A DNA stretch of 64,000 nucleotides from Streptomyces sp. SID5785 (GTDB lineage Bacteria > Actinomycetota > Actinomycetes > Streptomycetales > Streptomycetaceae). A model generated the notes under the pieces. That model was not told the DNA's origin. It saw only the letters and a list, made by a program, of their open reading frames with translations, and did no database searches. How positions within the stretch are numbered: the stretch's first letter is position 1; every line of letters starts with the position of its first letter. The stretch is taken from positions 1-64,000 of the forward strand of contig NZ_WWIA01000779.1 in NCBI RefSeq assembly GCF_009870065.1, written 5' to 3'. The position numbers and the translations under genes are program-made. This document shows positions 7,750-15,551 of the stretch, piece after piece.

Positions 7750-8913
7750 TCACGGCTCCCGCACCCCCAGCAACGCACCGAGGCGCGCCCACCCCGGCCC
7801 CGGCACGAACCCCCGCTCGCCCCACTCCAGAGCCGAGACGGTCCGTGTCCAGCCGTGCGGGTCCCGCTCCAGGACGTGGACCTGGGCGACCCGGCGCCGC
7901 CCGCTCCGGTCCCGTACGAGGTGGAGGATCACCGAGACCGCCGCCGCCAGTTGGCTGTGCAGCGCGGCCCGGTCGAGTCCGGCCGCCGTGCCGAGCGCCT
8001 CGAGGCGGACGGGGACGTCCCGTGCCGCGTTGGCATGGAGGGTGCCCGAACCTCCTTCGTGTCCCGTGTTGAGCGCGGCCAGCAGGGACACGACCTCGGC
8101 GCCGCGCACCTCCCCGACCACGAGCCGGTCGGGGCGCATCCGCAGAGCCTGACGGACCAGGTCGTCCAGACCGACGGCGCCCGCGCCCTCCTGGTTGGCA
8201 GGACGGGACTCCAGGCGCACCACGTGCGGATGGTCGGGGCGCAGTTCGGCCGAGTCCTCCGCCAGGACGATGCGCTCCTGCGGGCCGACCAGGCCCAGCA
8301 GCGCCGACAAGAGGGTCGTCTTGCCGGTGCCCGTGCCGCCGCTGATGAGGAACGACAGTCGGGCGTCCAGCAGGGAGCGCAGCACCCGGTCACCACCGGG
8401 AGGCACCGTGCCCGCCGCGACGAGCTCCTCCAGCGTGAAGGCGCGGGGCCGCACGACCCTGAGCGACAGACACGTGCAGCCGACCGCGACCGGGGGCAGC
8501 ACGGCGTGCAGCCGCGTCCCGTCGGGCAGCCGTGCGTCGACCCAGGGGCGGGCGTCGTCCAGACGCCGGCCCACCACGGCGGCGAGCCGCTGGGCCAGCC
8601 TGCGGACGGCCGCGGCACTCTCGAAGGCGACGCCCGCCGGCTCCAGGCCCCCGCCGCGGTCGACCCAGACCCGGTCCGGCGCCGAGACCAGCACGTCCGT
8701 GACGGCGGGGTCGCCGAGCAGGGGCTCGAGCGGCCCGGCGCCCACGAGCTCCGACCTGAGCCGCCCGGCCGCGCCGAGCACCTCGGTGTCGCCCAGGATC
8801 CGGCCCTGTGCCCTGAGCGCCTCGGTCACGCGCGCGGGGGTCGCCTCCGCCCCGTTCTCCGCGAGCCACTGGCGGACGCCGTCGAGCATCCGCGCCCCGA
8901 CCACGGCGCTCAC
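7750..8913 (-). CDS. tadA: TadA-type secretion ATPase (CpaF/VirB11 family)
   Basis: 387 residues. The ATPase core shows Walker [19 protein letters not shown], an Asp box (VLAEDSAEL), Walker B ([16 protein letters not shown]) and a His box ([14 protein letters not shown]), all intact. The GTG start at 8913 overlaps the ssd stop (GTGA). It would power assembly or secretion of the small pilin encoded downstream, working with the TadB/TadC platform. The locus has no visible outer-membrane secretin, as expected for a Gram-positive organism. Confidence 0.92.
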   Translation of the reverse strand: MSAVVGARMLDGVRQWLAENGAEATPARVTEALRAQGRILGDTEVLGAAGRLRSELVGAGPLEPLLGDPAVTDVLVSAPDRVWVDRGGGLEPAGVAFESAAAVRRLAQRLAAVVGRRLDDARPWVDARLPDGTRLHAVLPPVAVGCTCLSLRVVRPRAFTLEELVAAGTVPPGGDRVLRSLLDARLSFLISGGTGTGKTTLLSALLGLVGPQERIVLAEDSAELRPDHPHVVRLESRPANQEGAGAVGLDDLVRQALRMRPDRLVVGEVRGAEVVSLLAALNTGHEGGSGTLHANAARDVPVRLEALGTAAGLDRAALHSQLAAAVSVILHLVRDRSGRRRVAQVHVLERDPHGWTRTVSALEWGERGFVPGPGWARLGALLGVREP

Positions 8914-10007
8914 GCGAGGCCTCCGGTGTCCGCTCCCACGGTCACGCGCTCCCAGAACTGCTCGCAGAAGCGGCCGAGGCGGCCGCCCGCGCCGGGTGGT
9001 CCGCCGCGCGACACCCCGCCGTCCAGCGGCAGTTCGCCCGCGAGCGGCAGGCCGAGCAGCCGGGCCGTCTCGTCCGCGTCCAGGTCGGCAGCGCCCCGCC
9101 CGGCCGTCGTGACGACCCGGAGGTCGCGGAGCACCATGCCGGCGGCTCCCGCCGTCCGGCGGGCCGCCGCGACGGCACGCAGCTCGGTCGGCACCACGAG
9201 CAGCCCCAGGTCGAGCTGGGCGAGCGCCTCGACGGACCCGGCGTCGATCCGCCGCGGCAGGTCCACCACCACGACGCCGCCACGGCGCCGACCCGCGGCG
9301 AGCACCGCCCGGACGGCCTCGGGCGGCACCGCCGCCAGGTCGCCGCGGTCCCAGCTGAGCAGCCGCAGTCCGTGCAGGCTCGGCAGCGACTCCTCCAGGG
9401 CCGTGGCGCCGACCCGTCCTCGGGACTGGGCGAAGGCCGGCCAGCGCAGCCCGTCCGCCGCCTCCCCGCCGAGCAGGACGTCGAGCCCGCCGCCCAGCGG
9501 GTCCGCGTCGACGAGCAGCGTGCGCCGGCCGGTGCGCGCGGACGCCACGGCGAGCGCGCAGGCCAGCGTGGACGCTCCGGCGCCGCCGCGGCCGCCGAGC
9601 ACGCCGACCGTGAGCGCGGGCCGACCGACGCCCTCCGCGACGTCGGCGATCCGGTCCATCAGCCACTGCTCCCCGTCCGGAAGCATCAGGACATGGTCGG
9701 CGCCGATCTCCACGGCCCGCCGCCACACCCCGGGGTCGTCCTGGTCACGGCCCACGAGGACGACCCCGTGCCGCCTGGCGACACCGCGCAGCCGTCCGGC
9801 CGCGTCGTCCCCGACGAGCACCAGGGGCGCCCCCTCCCAGCTCCCACGGCTGCCCGGCGCCCCGTGCACCGCCTCGGGCCGGACACCGGCCGCCGCGCAC
9901 AGCCGCAGCAGGTCGTCCAGGAGCCCCACGTCCTCCGTCACGATCAGCGGTGCACGTCCCGCTCCGCCGGCGTCCCGCGCCGGGTCCTGCGTCCTCGTCC
10001 CCGTCAT
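8910..10007 (-). CDS. ssd: Septum-site-determining-like protein Ssd, CpaE/MinD family ATPase
   Basis: 365 residues. The N-terminal 130 residues resemble a receiver-like domain (PLIVTEDVGLLDDLLRLCAAAGV). The C-terminal half is a ParA/MinD-type ATPase with a modified P-loop VLGGRGGAGASTLACALA, where the usual GKT is GAS, then LVDADPLGGGLDVLLGG. This matches the Rv3660c/Ssd family at the head of actinobacterial Tad loci, the position of CpaE in Caulobacter pilus clusters. The loss of the Walker lysine after GAG suggests altered ATP turnover. It is first gene of the minus-strand operon; a GAGAGGGGG sequence precedes the ATG. Confidence 0.85.
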   Translation of the reverse strand: MTGTRTQDPARDAGGAGRAPLIVTEDVGLLDDLLRLCAAAGVRPEAVHGAPGSRGSWEGAPLVLVGDDAAGRLRGVARRHGVVLVGRDQDDPGVWRRAVEIGADHVLMLPDGEQWLMDRIADVAEGVGRPALTVGVLGGRGGAGASTLACALAVASARTGRRTLLVDADPLGGGLDVLLGGEAADGLRWPAFAQSRGRVGATALEESLPSLHGLRLLSWDRGDLAAVPPEAVRAVLAAGRRRGGVVVVDLPRRIDAGSVEALAQLDLGLLVVPTELRAVAAARRTAGAAGMVLRDLRVVTTAGRGAADLDADETARLLGLPLAGELPLDGGVSRGGPPGAGGRLGRFCEQFWERVTVGADTGGLA

Positions 10008-10372
10008 GATCCGATCCCCCTCTCGCCGCGTCCGCCCGCACCCGCGGACGGTCCGAACCGCGGCGGAGCCCCGGCTGCGCGGAGCACCGAATACCGGTCA
10101 CCCCACGCAGTCCGGCCAAAACGAACCGGCCATCGGCACGAACCGGAACTCCGCCTGCGGAATCACCGTGCAGCCATCCCGGAAATCGTGTGGATCTTGG
10201 TCAATAACTGTGGACAGGAGAACGCTTGTGAATATCTCCGTCACCCAAACCGGTGAGGCATCGGGACCACTCCCCGGTTCTCCGCACAGCAGCTCGACGG
10301 TCACACAGCGTGACGAACGGGAGGAGTGCAGCTCACGGCGCCGGGGCCCGGCGACACGGTTGAACAGACAAG
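10008..10372. other. Intergenic region upstream of ssd
   Basis: No convincing gene. It presumably holds the ssd promoter on the minus strand. A stretch around 10,180-10,260 has lower GC than its surroundings and a TTATTGACC-like sequence on the minus strand. An open minus-strand frame crosses the region but also runs through the hairpins of the adjacent small RNA and has no recognisable domain. Confidence 0.5.
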
Positions 10373-10478
10373 AAAAAAGGACCCGAAAACGGGTCCGGAC
10401 ATGCGACGACCCCCGCCGGGGGGGAGAGCGGGGGTCGTCCCCACGGTCCGACTCGGGGGGGGAGGAGCCAGACCGGGT
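10373..10478 (-). ncRNA. 6C-type small RNA
   Basis: Read on the minus strand, the region folds into two hairpins with C-rich loops followed by an intrinsic terminator. Hairpin 1 spans 10,475-10,444 (CGGTC...GACCG) with eight Cs in the loop. Hairpin 2 spans 10,440-10,405 (GACGACCCCCGC...GCGGGGGTCGTC) with eight Cs. The terminator is GGACCCGTTTTCGGGTCC followed by six Ts. This is the defining architecture of the actinobacterial 6C RNA (MTS2823-independent B11 in M. tuberculosis), and the position between ssd and the HAD phosphatase is where I recall B11/6C in M. tuberculosis. 6C RNAs pair through the C-loops with G-rich mRNA sites. The 5' end is approximate. Confidence 0.87.
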
Positions 10479-10574
10479 TAGCACGGTCGCGAACGATCCG
10501 TGACTTCCATGGTGTACCCGAGAGCCTTCTCAGGCAAACCCACGCGCCCGACCTTACGCCGAATGGTGGGCGCC

Positions 10575-10580
10575 TATGCT
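10575..10580 (+). promoter_or_regulatory. -10 box of a leaderless promoter for the HAD gene
   Basis: TATGCT lies exactly seven bases before the GTG at 10,588. The ATG at 10,576 sits inside this box, so it is unlikely to be the true start. The spacing repeats at many genes in this window. Confidence 0.6.
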
Positions 10581-10587
10581 CGGGCTC

Positions 10588-11427
10588 GTGGAAAACCACT
10601 CCTTGACGCACTCCATGCCCCGCGCGGCGGCCTTCTTCGACCTGGACAAGACGGTCATCGCAAAGTCGAGCACGCTCACCTTCAGCAAGTCGTTCTACCA
10701 AGGCGGGCTGATCAACAGGAGGGCGGTGCTGCGGACCGCGTACACGCAGTTCGTCTTCCTCGCGGGCGGCGCCGACCACGACCAGATGGAGCGCATGCGC
10801 GCGTACCTCTCCGCGCTGTGCCGCGGCTGGAACGTGGAGCAGGTGAAGGAGCTCGTCGCCGAGACGCTGCACGACCTGATCGACCCGATCATCTACGACG
10901 AGGCGGCGTCCCTCATCGAGGAGCACCACACGGCGGGCCGCGACGTCGTGATCGTCTCGACATCCGGCGCCGAGGTGGTCGAGCCGATCGGCGAGCTGCT
11001 CGGGGCGGACCGGGTGGTGGCCACGCGCATGGTCGTCGGCGACGACGGGTGCTTCACGGGTGAGGTGGAGTACTACGCGTACGGCCCCACGAAGGCGGAG
11101 GCGGTCGAAGAACTGGCGCGCAGCGAGGGGTACGACCTGTCGCGCTGCTACGCGTACAGCGATTCGGCGACCGATGTTCCGATGCTGAGCACGGTCGGGC
11201 ACCCGTACGCGGTGAACCCGGACCGGGCGTTGCGGCGCGAGGCCATCGCGCGCGAGTGGCCGATTCTCGACTTCAGCAAGCCCGTCCGGCTCAAGCAGCG
11301 GCTGCCGCACCTGTCGGCGCCGTCCCGGCCGGCGGTGGCCGCGGCGGTCGCCCTCGGCGCGGCGGCAGCCACGGCGGGACTGGTCTGGTACGCCAGCCGG
11401 CGCCGCGCCGCCGCCCCGGCCGTCTGA
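10588..11427 (+). CDS. HAD-IB family phosphatase (SerB/CicA-like)
   Basis: 279 residues. Motif I is FFDLDKTVI (DxDxT), motif II VSTSGAEVV, and motif III/IV YSDSATDVPML, so the catalytic set is complete. The C-terminus has a hydrophobic segment followed by arginines (AVALGAAAATAGLVWYASRRR), suggesting a tail anchor. The GTG at 10,588 is chosen because a TATGCT -10 box lies seven bases upstream, which implies a leaderless mRNA. The substrate is unknown; relatives include phosphoserine phosphatases and phospholipid phosphatases, and a Streptomyces relative has been called a morphological differentiation-associated protein. It is divergent from the 6C RNA and ssd. Confidence 0.88.
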   Translation: MENHSLTHSMPRAAAFFDLDKTVIAKSSTLTFSKSFYQGGLINRRAVLRTAYTQFVFLAGGADHDQMERMRAYLSALCRGWNVEQVKELVAETLHDLIDPIIYDEAASLIEEHHTAGRDVVIVSTSGAEVVEPIGELLGADRVVATRMVVGDDGCFTGEVEYYAYGPTKAEAVEELARSEGYDLSRCYAYSDSATDVPMLSTVGHPYAVNPDRALRREAIAREWPILDFSKPVRLKQRLPHLSAPSRPAVAAAVALGAAAATAGLVWYASRRRAAAPAV

Positions 11428-11836
11428 ACCCCTGCCCGCCTGAACTGCTGCCCACCTGGACCGCTGCCCGCCGGGCCCGCTGGGCCACCGACCAGGCAGC
11501 GCCCGATTTCGCCCTGTTTGAACGTAAAAGTAAAGAAGTGTGGCCAGGACTACCGATCACTGCGGGGGTGGAGTAGAAAGGAGTCAACGGCCCGCGAGAC
11601 CAAGGACATCCGAGAGGATCACCTTCACACGCAACCAGGCCCCACGGACCGACGCATGAACACAGGGCACCCACGCGACGTCGACCCGTCGATTACGGGC
11701 CAGCCGCACCAGGTGACGGGCAGAAGTTCCCGACCTGATGGGCAAACACATCGAGGACGCTTGGTAACCCGGTGGCCATGCCAGCGGCGGTACGAGGACT
11801 CGTACCGCCGCAACCCTTGTCCGGCCCCTGCCGGAC
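11428..11836. other. Gene-free stretch between convergent genes
   Basis: 409 bp between the HAD phosphatase and the Fic-like gene. The part from about 11,510 to 11,620 is A-rich for this genome (AACGTAAAAGTAAAGAAGTG, then AAAGGAG). I see no convincing ORF, RNA gene or repeat, apart from a hairpin GGCGGTACGAG / CTCGTACCGCC at about 11,785-11,812 that could terminate either gene. Confidence 0.5.
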
Positions 11837-12661
11837 TCAGGCGGCGCCGCGCTGCAGCGCCTCACAGACCGCGGTCGACTCCCTGACCCCCAGCTCGACG
11901 GCCTTGCCGCAGTGGGCGATCCATGTCGCCATGCCGTCCGGAGTGCCGGAGACATAGGCCTCCAGAGCCGCCGCGTACTGGGCGCGCCCCAGCTCCGCGT
12001 GACCCACCTCCGCCGGGCAGATCGACTTGGGGTCGAGGCCGCTGCCCACCAGAACGATGCGCTCGGCGGCCCGCGCCACCACACCGTTGTGCGAGCCGAA
12101 GGGACGCAGGGCGAGCAGCTCGCCGTGCACCACGGCCGCCGTCACCAGCGCCGGCGCCTCACCGCCCGCGATGATCAGCTGTGCGAGCCCCTCGAGCCGT
12201 CCGGCCACCTCGTCCGCGCCCGGGAGCGGCAGCTCGACGAGCGGCTCGTCGACCGGCTCGCCCGCCTGCCGGGGGCGGCCCACCGCCGCGCCGTTGTCCG
12301 CGGCGGCGACCAGGTGCAGGCGCGCGAGGACGCGCAGGGGCGACTGCCGCCAGATGGACAGGAGTTGACCCGCTTCCGCGGTCAGCCGCAGGGCGGCGCC
12401 GATGACCGGCGCCTCCCGGTCGCCGTCGCCCCCGCTGAAGTCGGTGCGCCGGCGCACCTCCTCGAGCGCCCAGTCGGCGCCCGACAGCGCCGCACTGCCC
12501 CGGGCGCCGCGCAGCGCGGCCTCGGAGGTCACCTCGTTGCTGCGGCGCCGCATGACACGGTGCCCGTAGACCCGGTCCACGGCCTTGCGCACGGAGGCCA
12601 CGGAGTCGGCCACGCCCGGCAGGTCGGCCAGCGCGGCGAGGGGATCGGCTGTCGTACTCAT
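11837..12661 (-). CDS. Fic/DOC-fold-like protein with degenerate motif
   Basis: 274 residues, usually annotated only as 'oxidoreductase' or hypothetical. Near residue 205 the sequence HGELLALRPFGSHNGVVARA parallels the Fic signature HPFxxGNGRxxR, preceded by helices rich in Ala and Leu as in Fic domains. The catalytic His and the GNGR core are replaced (RPF, then SHNG), so AMP transfer by the normal mechanism is doubtful. The ATG at 12,661 has a TAGGGT box seven bases upstream, implying a leaderless transcript. The divergent CooC-like gene shares the short promoter region. The function is unknown; the Fic relation rests on motif spacing only. Confidence 0.6.
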   Translation of the reverse strand: MSTTADPLAALADLPGVADSVASVRKAVDRVYGHRVMRRRSNEVTSEAALRGARGSAALSGADWALEEVRRRTDFSGGDGDREAPVIGAALRLTAEAGQLLSIWRQSPLRVLARLHLVAAADNGAAVGRPRQAGEPVDEPLVELPLPGADEVAGRLEGLAQLIIAGGEAPALVTAAVVHGELLALRPFGSHNGVVARAAERIVLVGSGLDPKSICPAEVGHAELGRAQYAAALEAYVSGTPDGMATWIAHCGKAVELGVRESTAVCEALQRGAA

Positions 12662-12668
12662 GCGTACG

Positions 12669-12674
12669 ACCCTA
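12669..12674 (-). promoter_or_regulatory. -10 box of leaderless promoter, Fic-like gene
   Basis: TAGGGT on the minus strand, seven bases before the ATG at 12,661. It fits the TAnnnT pattern seen at other leaderless starts here. Confidence 0.55.
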
Positions 12675-12748
12675 CGGGCCGTGGGGCGCCGCCCCACGAA
12701 GGAGTGGTCTTCTTCACGCCTGGACACCACTCAAAGCGACGTTCCCAC

Positions 12749-12754
12749 TACTCT
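12749..12754 (+). promoter_or_regulatory. -10 box of leaderless promoter, CooC-like gene
   Basis: TACTCT, eight bases before the ATG at 12,763. It overlaps nothing coding and suggests the ATG rather than the GTG at 12,757 is the start. Confidence 0.5.
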
Positions 12755-12762
12755 TCGTGAAC

Positions 12763-13752
12763 ATGAAGATCGCTTTCGTGGGCAAGGGCGGCAGCGGCAA
12801 GACCACGCTGTCCTCGCTCTTCATCCGACACCTCGCCACCACGGGATCGCCGGTCGTCGCCGTCGACGCCGACATCAACCAGCACCTGGGCCCCGCGCTC
12901 GGACTCGACGACGAGACGGCCGCGGCCCTGCCGGCCATGGGGGCGCGCCTGCCGCTCATCAAGGACTACCTGCGCGGATCGAACCCGCGCATCGCGTCCG
13001 CCGAGACGATGATCAAGACCACCCCGCCCGGCGAGGGCTCACGCCTGCTGCGGGTCGACGAGAGCAACCCGGTGTACGAGGCCTGTGCCCGGCCGGTGGA
13101 ACTCGACGGCGGGACCGTCCGTTTGATGGTCACCGGGCCGTTCACCGAAGCCGATCTCGGTGTCGCCTGCTACCACTCCAAGACCGGAGCGGTGGAGCTG
13201 TGTCTGAATCACCTCGTCGACGGCCCCGGCGAGTACGTGGTGGTCGACATGACCGCGGGCTCGGACTCCTTCGCCTCCGGCATGTTCACCCGTTTCGACA
13301 TGACGTTCCTCGTCGCCGAGCCGACACGGAAGGGGGTCTCGGTCTACCGCCAGTACAAGGAGTACGCACGGGACTTCGGCATCGCCCTGAAGGTCGTGGG
13401 GAACAAGGTGCAGGGCGAGGACGATCTCGACTTCCTGCGCTCCGAGGTCGGGGACGACCTGCTCGTCACCGTCGGGCACTCGGACTGGGTGCGCGCCATG
13501 GAGAAGGGGCGACCGCCCCGCTTCGACCTCCTGGAGACGGCCAACGCGACAGCACTCGCCACTCTGCGGGCCGCCGCCGACGCGACGTACGGCGCCCGCG
13601 ACTGGGAGCGGTACACGCAGCAGATGGTGCATTTCCACCTGAAGAACGCGCAGAGCTGGGGCAACGAGAAGACGGGGGCCGACCTCGCGGCACAGATCGA
13701 CCCCGGCTTCGTCCTGCGGGAGAGCACACCGACGGCGGTCGCCTCGGCCTGA
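12763..13752 (+). CDS. CooC/MinD-like P-loop ATPase
   Basis: 329 residues of the SIMIBI class. The deviant Walker A motif is FVGKGGSGKTTLSSLF, followed by VVAVDADINQHLG (switch I Asp) and VVVDMTAGSDSFASGMFTRFD (Walker B region). CooC-type proteins help load metals such as nickel into enzymes; no carbon monoxide dehydrogenase or hydrogenase is visible nearby, so the client is unknown. Cys residues occur singly (YEACARPVE, GVACYHS, VELCLN) without a CxC metal motif. Start ATG at 12,763; a GTG six bases upstream is in frame. Convergent with the lipoprotein gene that follows. Confidence 0.85.
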   Translation: MKIAFVGKGGSGKTTLSSLFIRHLATTGSPVVAVDADINQHLGPALGLDDETAAALPAMGARLPLIKDYLRGSNPRIASAETMIKTTPPGEGSRLLRVDESNPVYEACARPVELDGGTVRLMVTGPFTEADLGVACYHSKTGAVELCLNHLVDGPGEYVVVDMTAGSDSFASGMFTRFDMTFLVAEPTRKGVSVYRQYKEYARDFGIALKVVGNKVQGEDDLDFLRSEVGDDLLVTVGHSDWVRAMEKGRPPRFDLLETANATALATLRAAADATYGARDWERYTQQMVHFHLKNAQSWGNEKTGADLAAQIDPGFVLRESTPTAVASA

Positions 13753-13776
13753 CCCGTCCACCCGGACGGACGGGTC
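13751..13776. terminator. Hairpin between convergent genes
   Basis: GACCCGTCC and GGACGGGTC form a 9-bp perfect stem that begins at the stop codon of the CooC-like gene. It lies between two convergent genes and may serve both. Confidence 0.55.
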
Positions 13777-13828
13777 AGCCGGGTCGGCCGGGTCGGACCG
13801 ACTCAACCGTCCTGTCCAGGCGGCCGGT

Positions 13829-15187
13829 TCAGGAGGTCGATGCCGACGCCGGGGTGCCCGAGCCCTTCGCGGGTGCGGGCGCCGGCTTCCCGGTCAGGTA
13901 GGACGCCCAGCCCTGCCCGGGAGCCTGGCCCACGCCGAGCTTCGTCAGCTTGGCGAGGGTCGCCGGGTCCTGCGCGTCGAGCCAGTCGGCGAGCTGGCGG
14001 AAGGAGACGCAGCGCACGTCGGGCTTGCCGCAGACGGTCTTCACGGTGTCCTCGACGGCACGCATGTAGACGCCGCCGTTCCAGGACTCGAAGTGGTTGC
14101 CGATGACCAGGGGTGCGCGGTTGCCCGTGTAGGCGCGGTCGAAGCCCGCGAGCAGGCTGTCCCGCATCTGGTCACCCCAGTACTGCCGCATGTCCGGGTC
14201 GCCCTGAGTGCTGGTGCCCGACTGGTTGACCATGAAGTTGTAGTCCATGGTCAGCTGCTCGTACTTGTGCCCCTTGAAGGGGACGAGCTGCATGGACAGG
14301 TCCCACAGGCCGTTCTTCCTCTTCGGCCACACCTGGTCGTTGACCCCGCTCGTGTCGTAGCGGAAGCCGAGCTCCTTCGCCGCCCGCATGAAGTTCTTCT
14401 GGCCTTCGAGGCAGGGGGTGCGGGCGCCGATCAGCTCCTTGTCGTAGTCGAAGGGGAGCGGCGGCATGTTCTTCAGGCCCGCGTTCGTCTTCCACGTCTT
14501 CACGAAGCTCTTGGCCTGCTGGATCTCGCTCTTCCACTCGGCCACCGACCACTCGCCGACGCCGCCGCCCTTGCCGCAGAAGTGGCCGTTGAAGTGGGTG
14601 CCGATCTCGTTGCCCTCGAGCCAGGCGGCACGCACCTGCTCGGCGGTGTCCCTGATTCCCTGAGTGTCGTTGAAGCCGATGTCCGAACTGCCCGCCGAGT
14701 GCTGGGGGGCGTGGTAGAGGTCCTTCTTGTCCTCGGGGAGCATGTAGACGCCGCTCAGGAAGTACGTCATCGTCGCGTTGTTCGCCTTGGCGACCGAGCG
14801 GAAGTGGGAGAACAGCTTCTGGCTGTCCTCGCCGGCGCCGTCCCAGGAGAAGACGACGAACTGCGGCGGCTTCTGACCGGGCTTCAGGCGCTCGGGGCGC
14901 GACAGGTGAGGCTGCTGCCCGGTGTACGCCGTCGAGCCGTCGCCGATCAGACGCAGCACGCTGCCGGGCGCGGCCGGCGCGGCCTTCTTCGGGCCGGGGG
15001 CGCCCTTGCGGTGCGGTGCGGGTGCGGTGTCGTCGGACGCGCAGCCGGCGAGGACGGCGGTGCACGCGGCGACGGCGGTGACGCACGCGAGAGCCCTGCG
15101 CGCGGTGGCCGTACGGGTGGCGGTCCTGCGAGTGGCAGCCCGACGGGTGGCGGTCCTGCGAGTGGCGGTCCACGGGGTGGCGGCCAT
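13829..15187 (-). CDS. Polysaccharide-deacetylase-like lipoprotein
   Basis: 452 residues. The N-terminus has about 30 residues of Thr-Ala-Thr-Arg-Arg repeats, then a hydrophobic stretch ending in a lipobox, AVLAGC, so it should be exported and lipid-anchored. The mature part resembles CE4 deacetylases: FVVFSWDGAGED occupies the position of the first Asp motif, and GTHFNGHFCG supplies the HxxxH metal pair. It acts on an unknown cell-surface or extracellular polymer. The ATG at 15,187 is preceded by AAGGTGG. The n-region is unusually long, and a shorter start is conceivable though no internal Met or good GTG is obvious. Divergent from the SulP gene. Confidence 0.8.
   Translation of the reverse strand: MAATPWTATRRTATRRAATRRTATRTATARRALACVTAVAACTAVLAGCASDDTAPAPHRKGAPGPKKAAPAAPGSVLRLIGDGSTAYTGQQPHLSRPERLKPGQKPPQFVVFSWDGAGEDSQKLFSHFRSVAKANNATMTYFLSGVYMLPEDKKDLYHAPQHSAGSSDIGFNDTQGIRDTAEQVRAAWLEGNEIGTHFNGHFCGKGGGVGEWSVAEWKSEIQQAKSFVKTWKTNAGLKNMPPLPFDYDKELIGARTPCLEGQKNFMRAAKELGFRYDTSGVNDQVWPKRKNGLWDLSMQLVPFKGHKYEQLTMDYNFMVNQSGTSTQGDPDMRQYWGDQMRDSLLAGFDRAYTGNRAPLVIGNHFESWNGGVYMRAVEDTVKTVCGKPDVRCVSFRQLADWLDAQDPATLAKLTKLGVGQAPGQGWASYLTGKPAPAPAKGSGTPASASTS
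15095..15166. repeat. Repeats encoding Ala-Thr-Arg-Arg units in a signal peptide
   Basis: Imperfect 12-24 bp units such as CGGGTGGCGGTCCTGCGAGT. On the minus strand they encode ATRRTATRRAATRR and similar. They lie in the n-region of the lipoprotein's signal peptide. Confidence 0.7.
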
Positions 15188-15551
15188 CTTCCGCCCACCT
15201 TCTTCCTGGGGGTCGGCTTGCGAGACGAGACACGCAGAGCGCGCGAAATGTCCTGAAAGGTCGAGTTCGCCGCCAAGGTCGCATGCGCTCCGTTCGGAAT
15301 TAATCCGACAAGCCGATCAAGAATCTTATTCACTCCCCCAGGTGAAGCATTGCCCTATTTGCACCATTAGCCCTTCCCTGCTCTTTACTCTGCATTACGA
15401 TCCGTTTACCGAGCGTTGATCGACCACCTGTTCATTGCTTCATCCCGCCGCTGCACGCCGTGAACCACGGCCGCGATGCGACCCCGGCCACCGCCGAGGG
15501 GTCCGTCCCCCACATTCCGCGACCGCGCTGCACCCCTGAGGAGACGGGAAC
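15188..15551. other. Divergent promoter region with an AT-rich core
   Basis: 364 bp between the divergent lipoprotein and SulP genes. The section from about 15,290 to 15,440 is markedly AT-richer than the rest of the window (TTAATCCGAC, AATCTTATTC, TTTACTCTGCATTACG). It probably contains both promoters and possibly regulator sites, but no ORF, palindrome or known riboswitch was recognised. Confidence 0.5.

Noticed and set aside
10098-10484. 128-residue minus-strand ORF upstream of ssd
   Set aside because: It runs through both C-loop hairpins and the terminator of the 6C RNA and has no recognisable domain.
12757-13752. Nitrogenase-type or CO dehydrogenase operon around the CooC-like gene
   Set aside because: No CO dehydrogenase, hydrogenase or urease genes are nearby.
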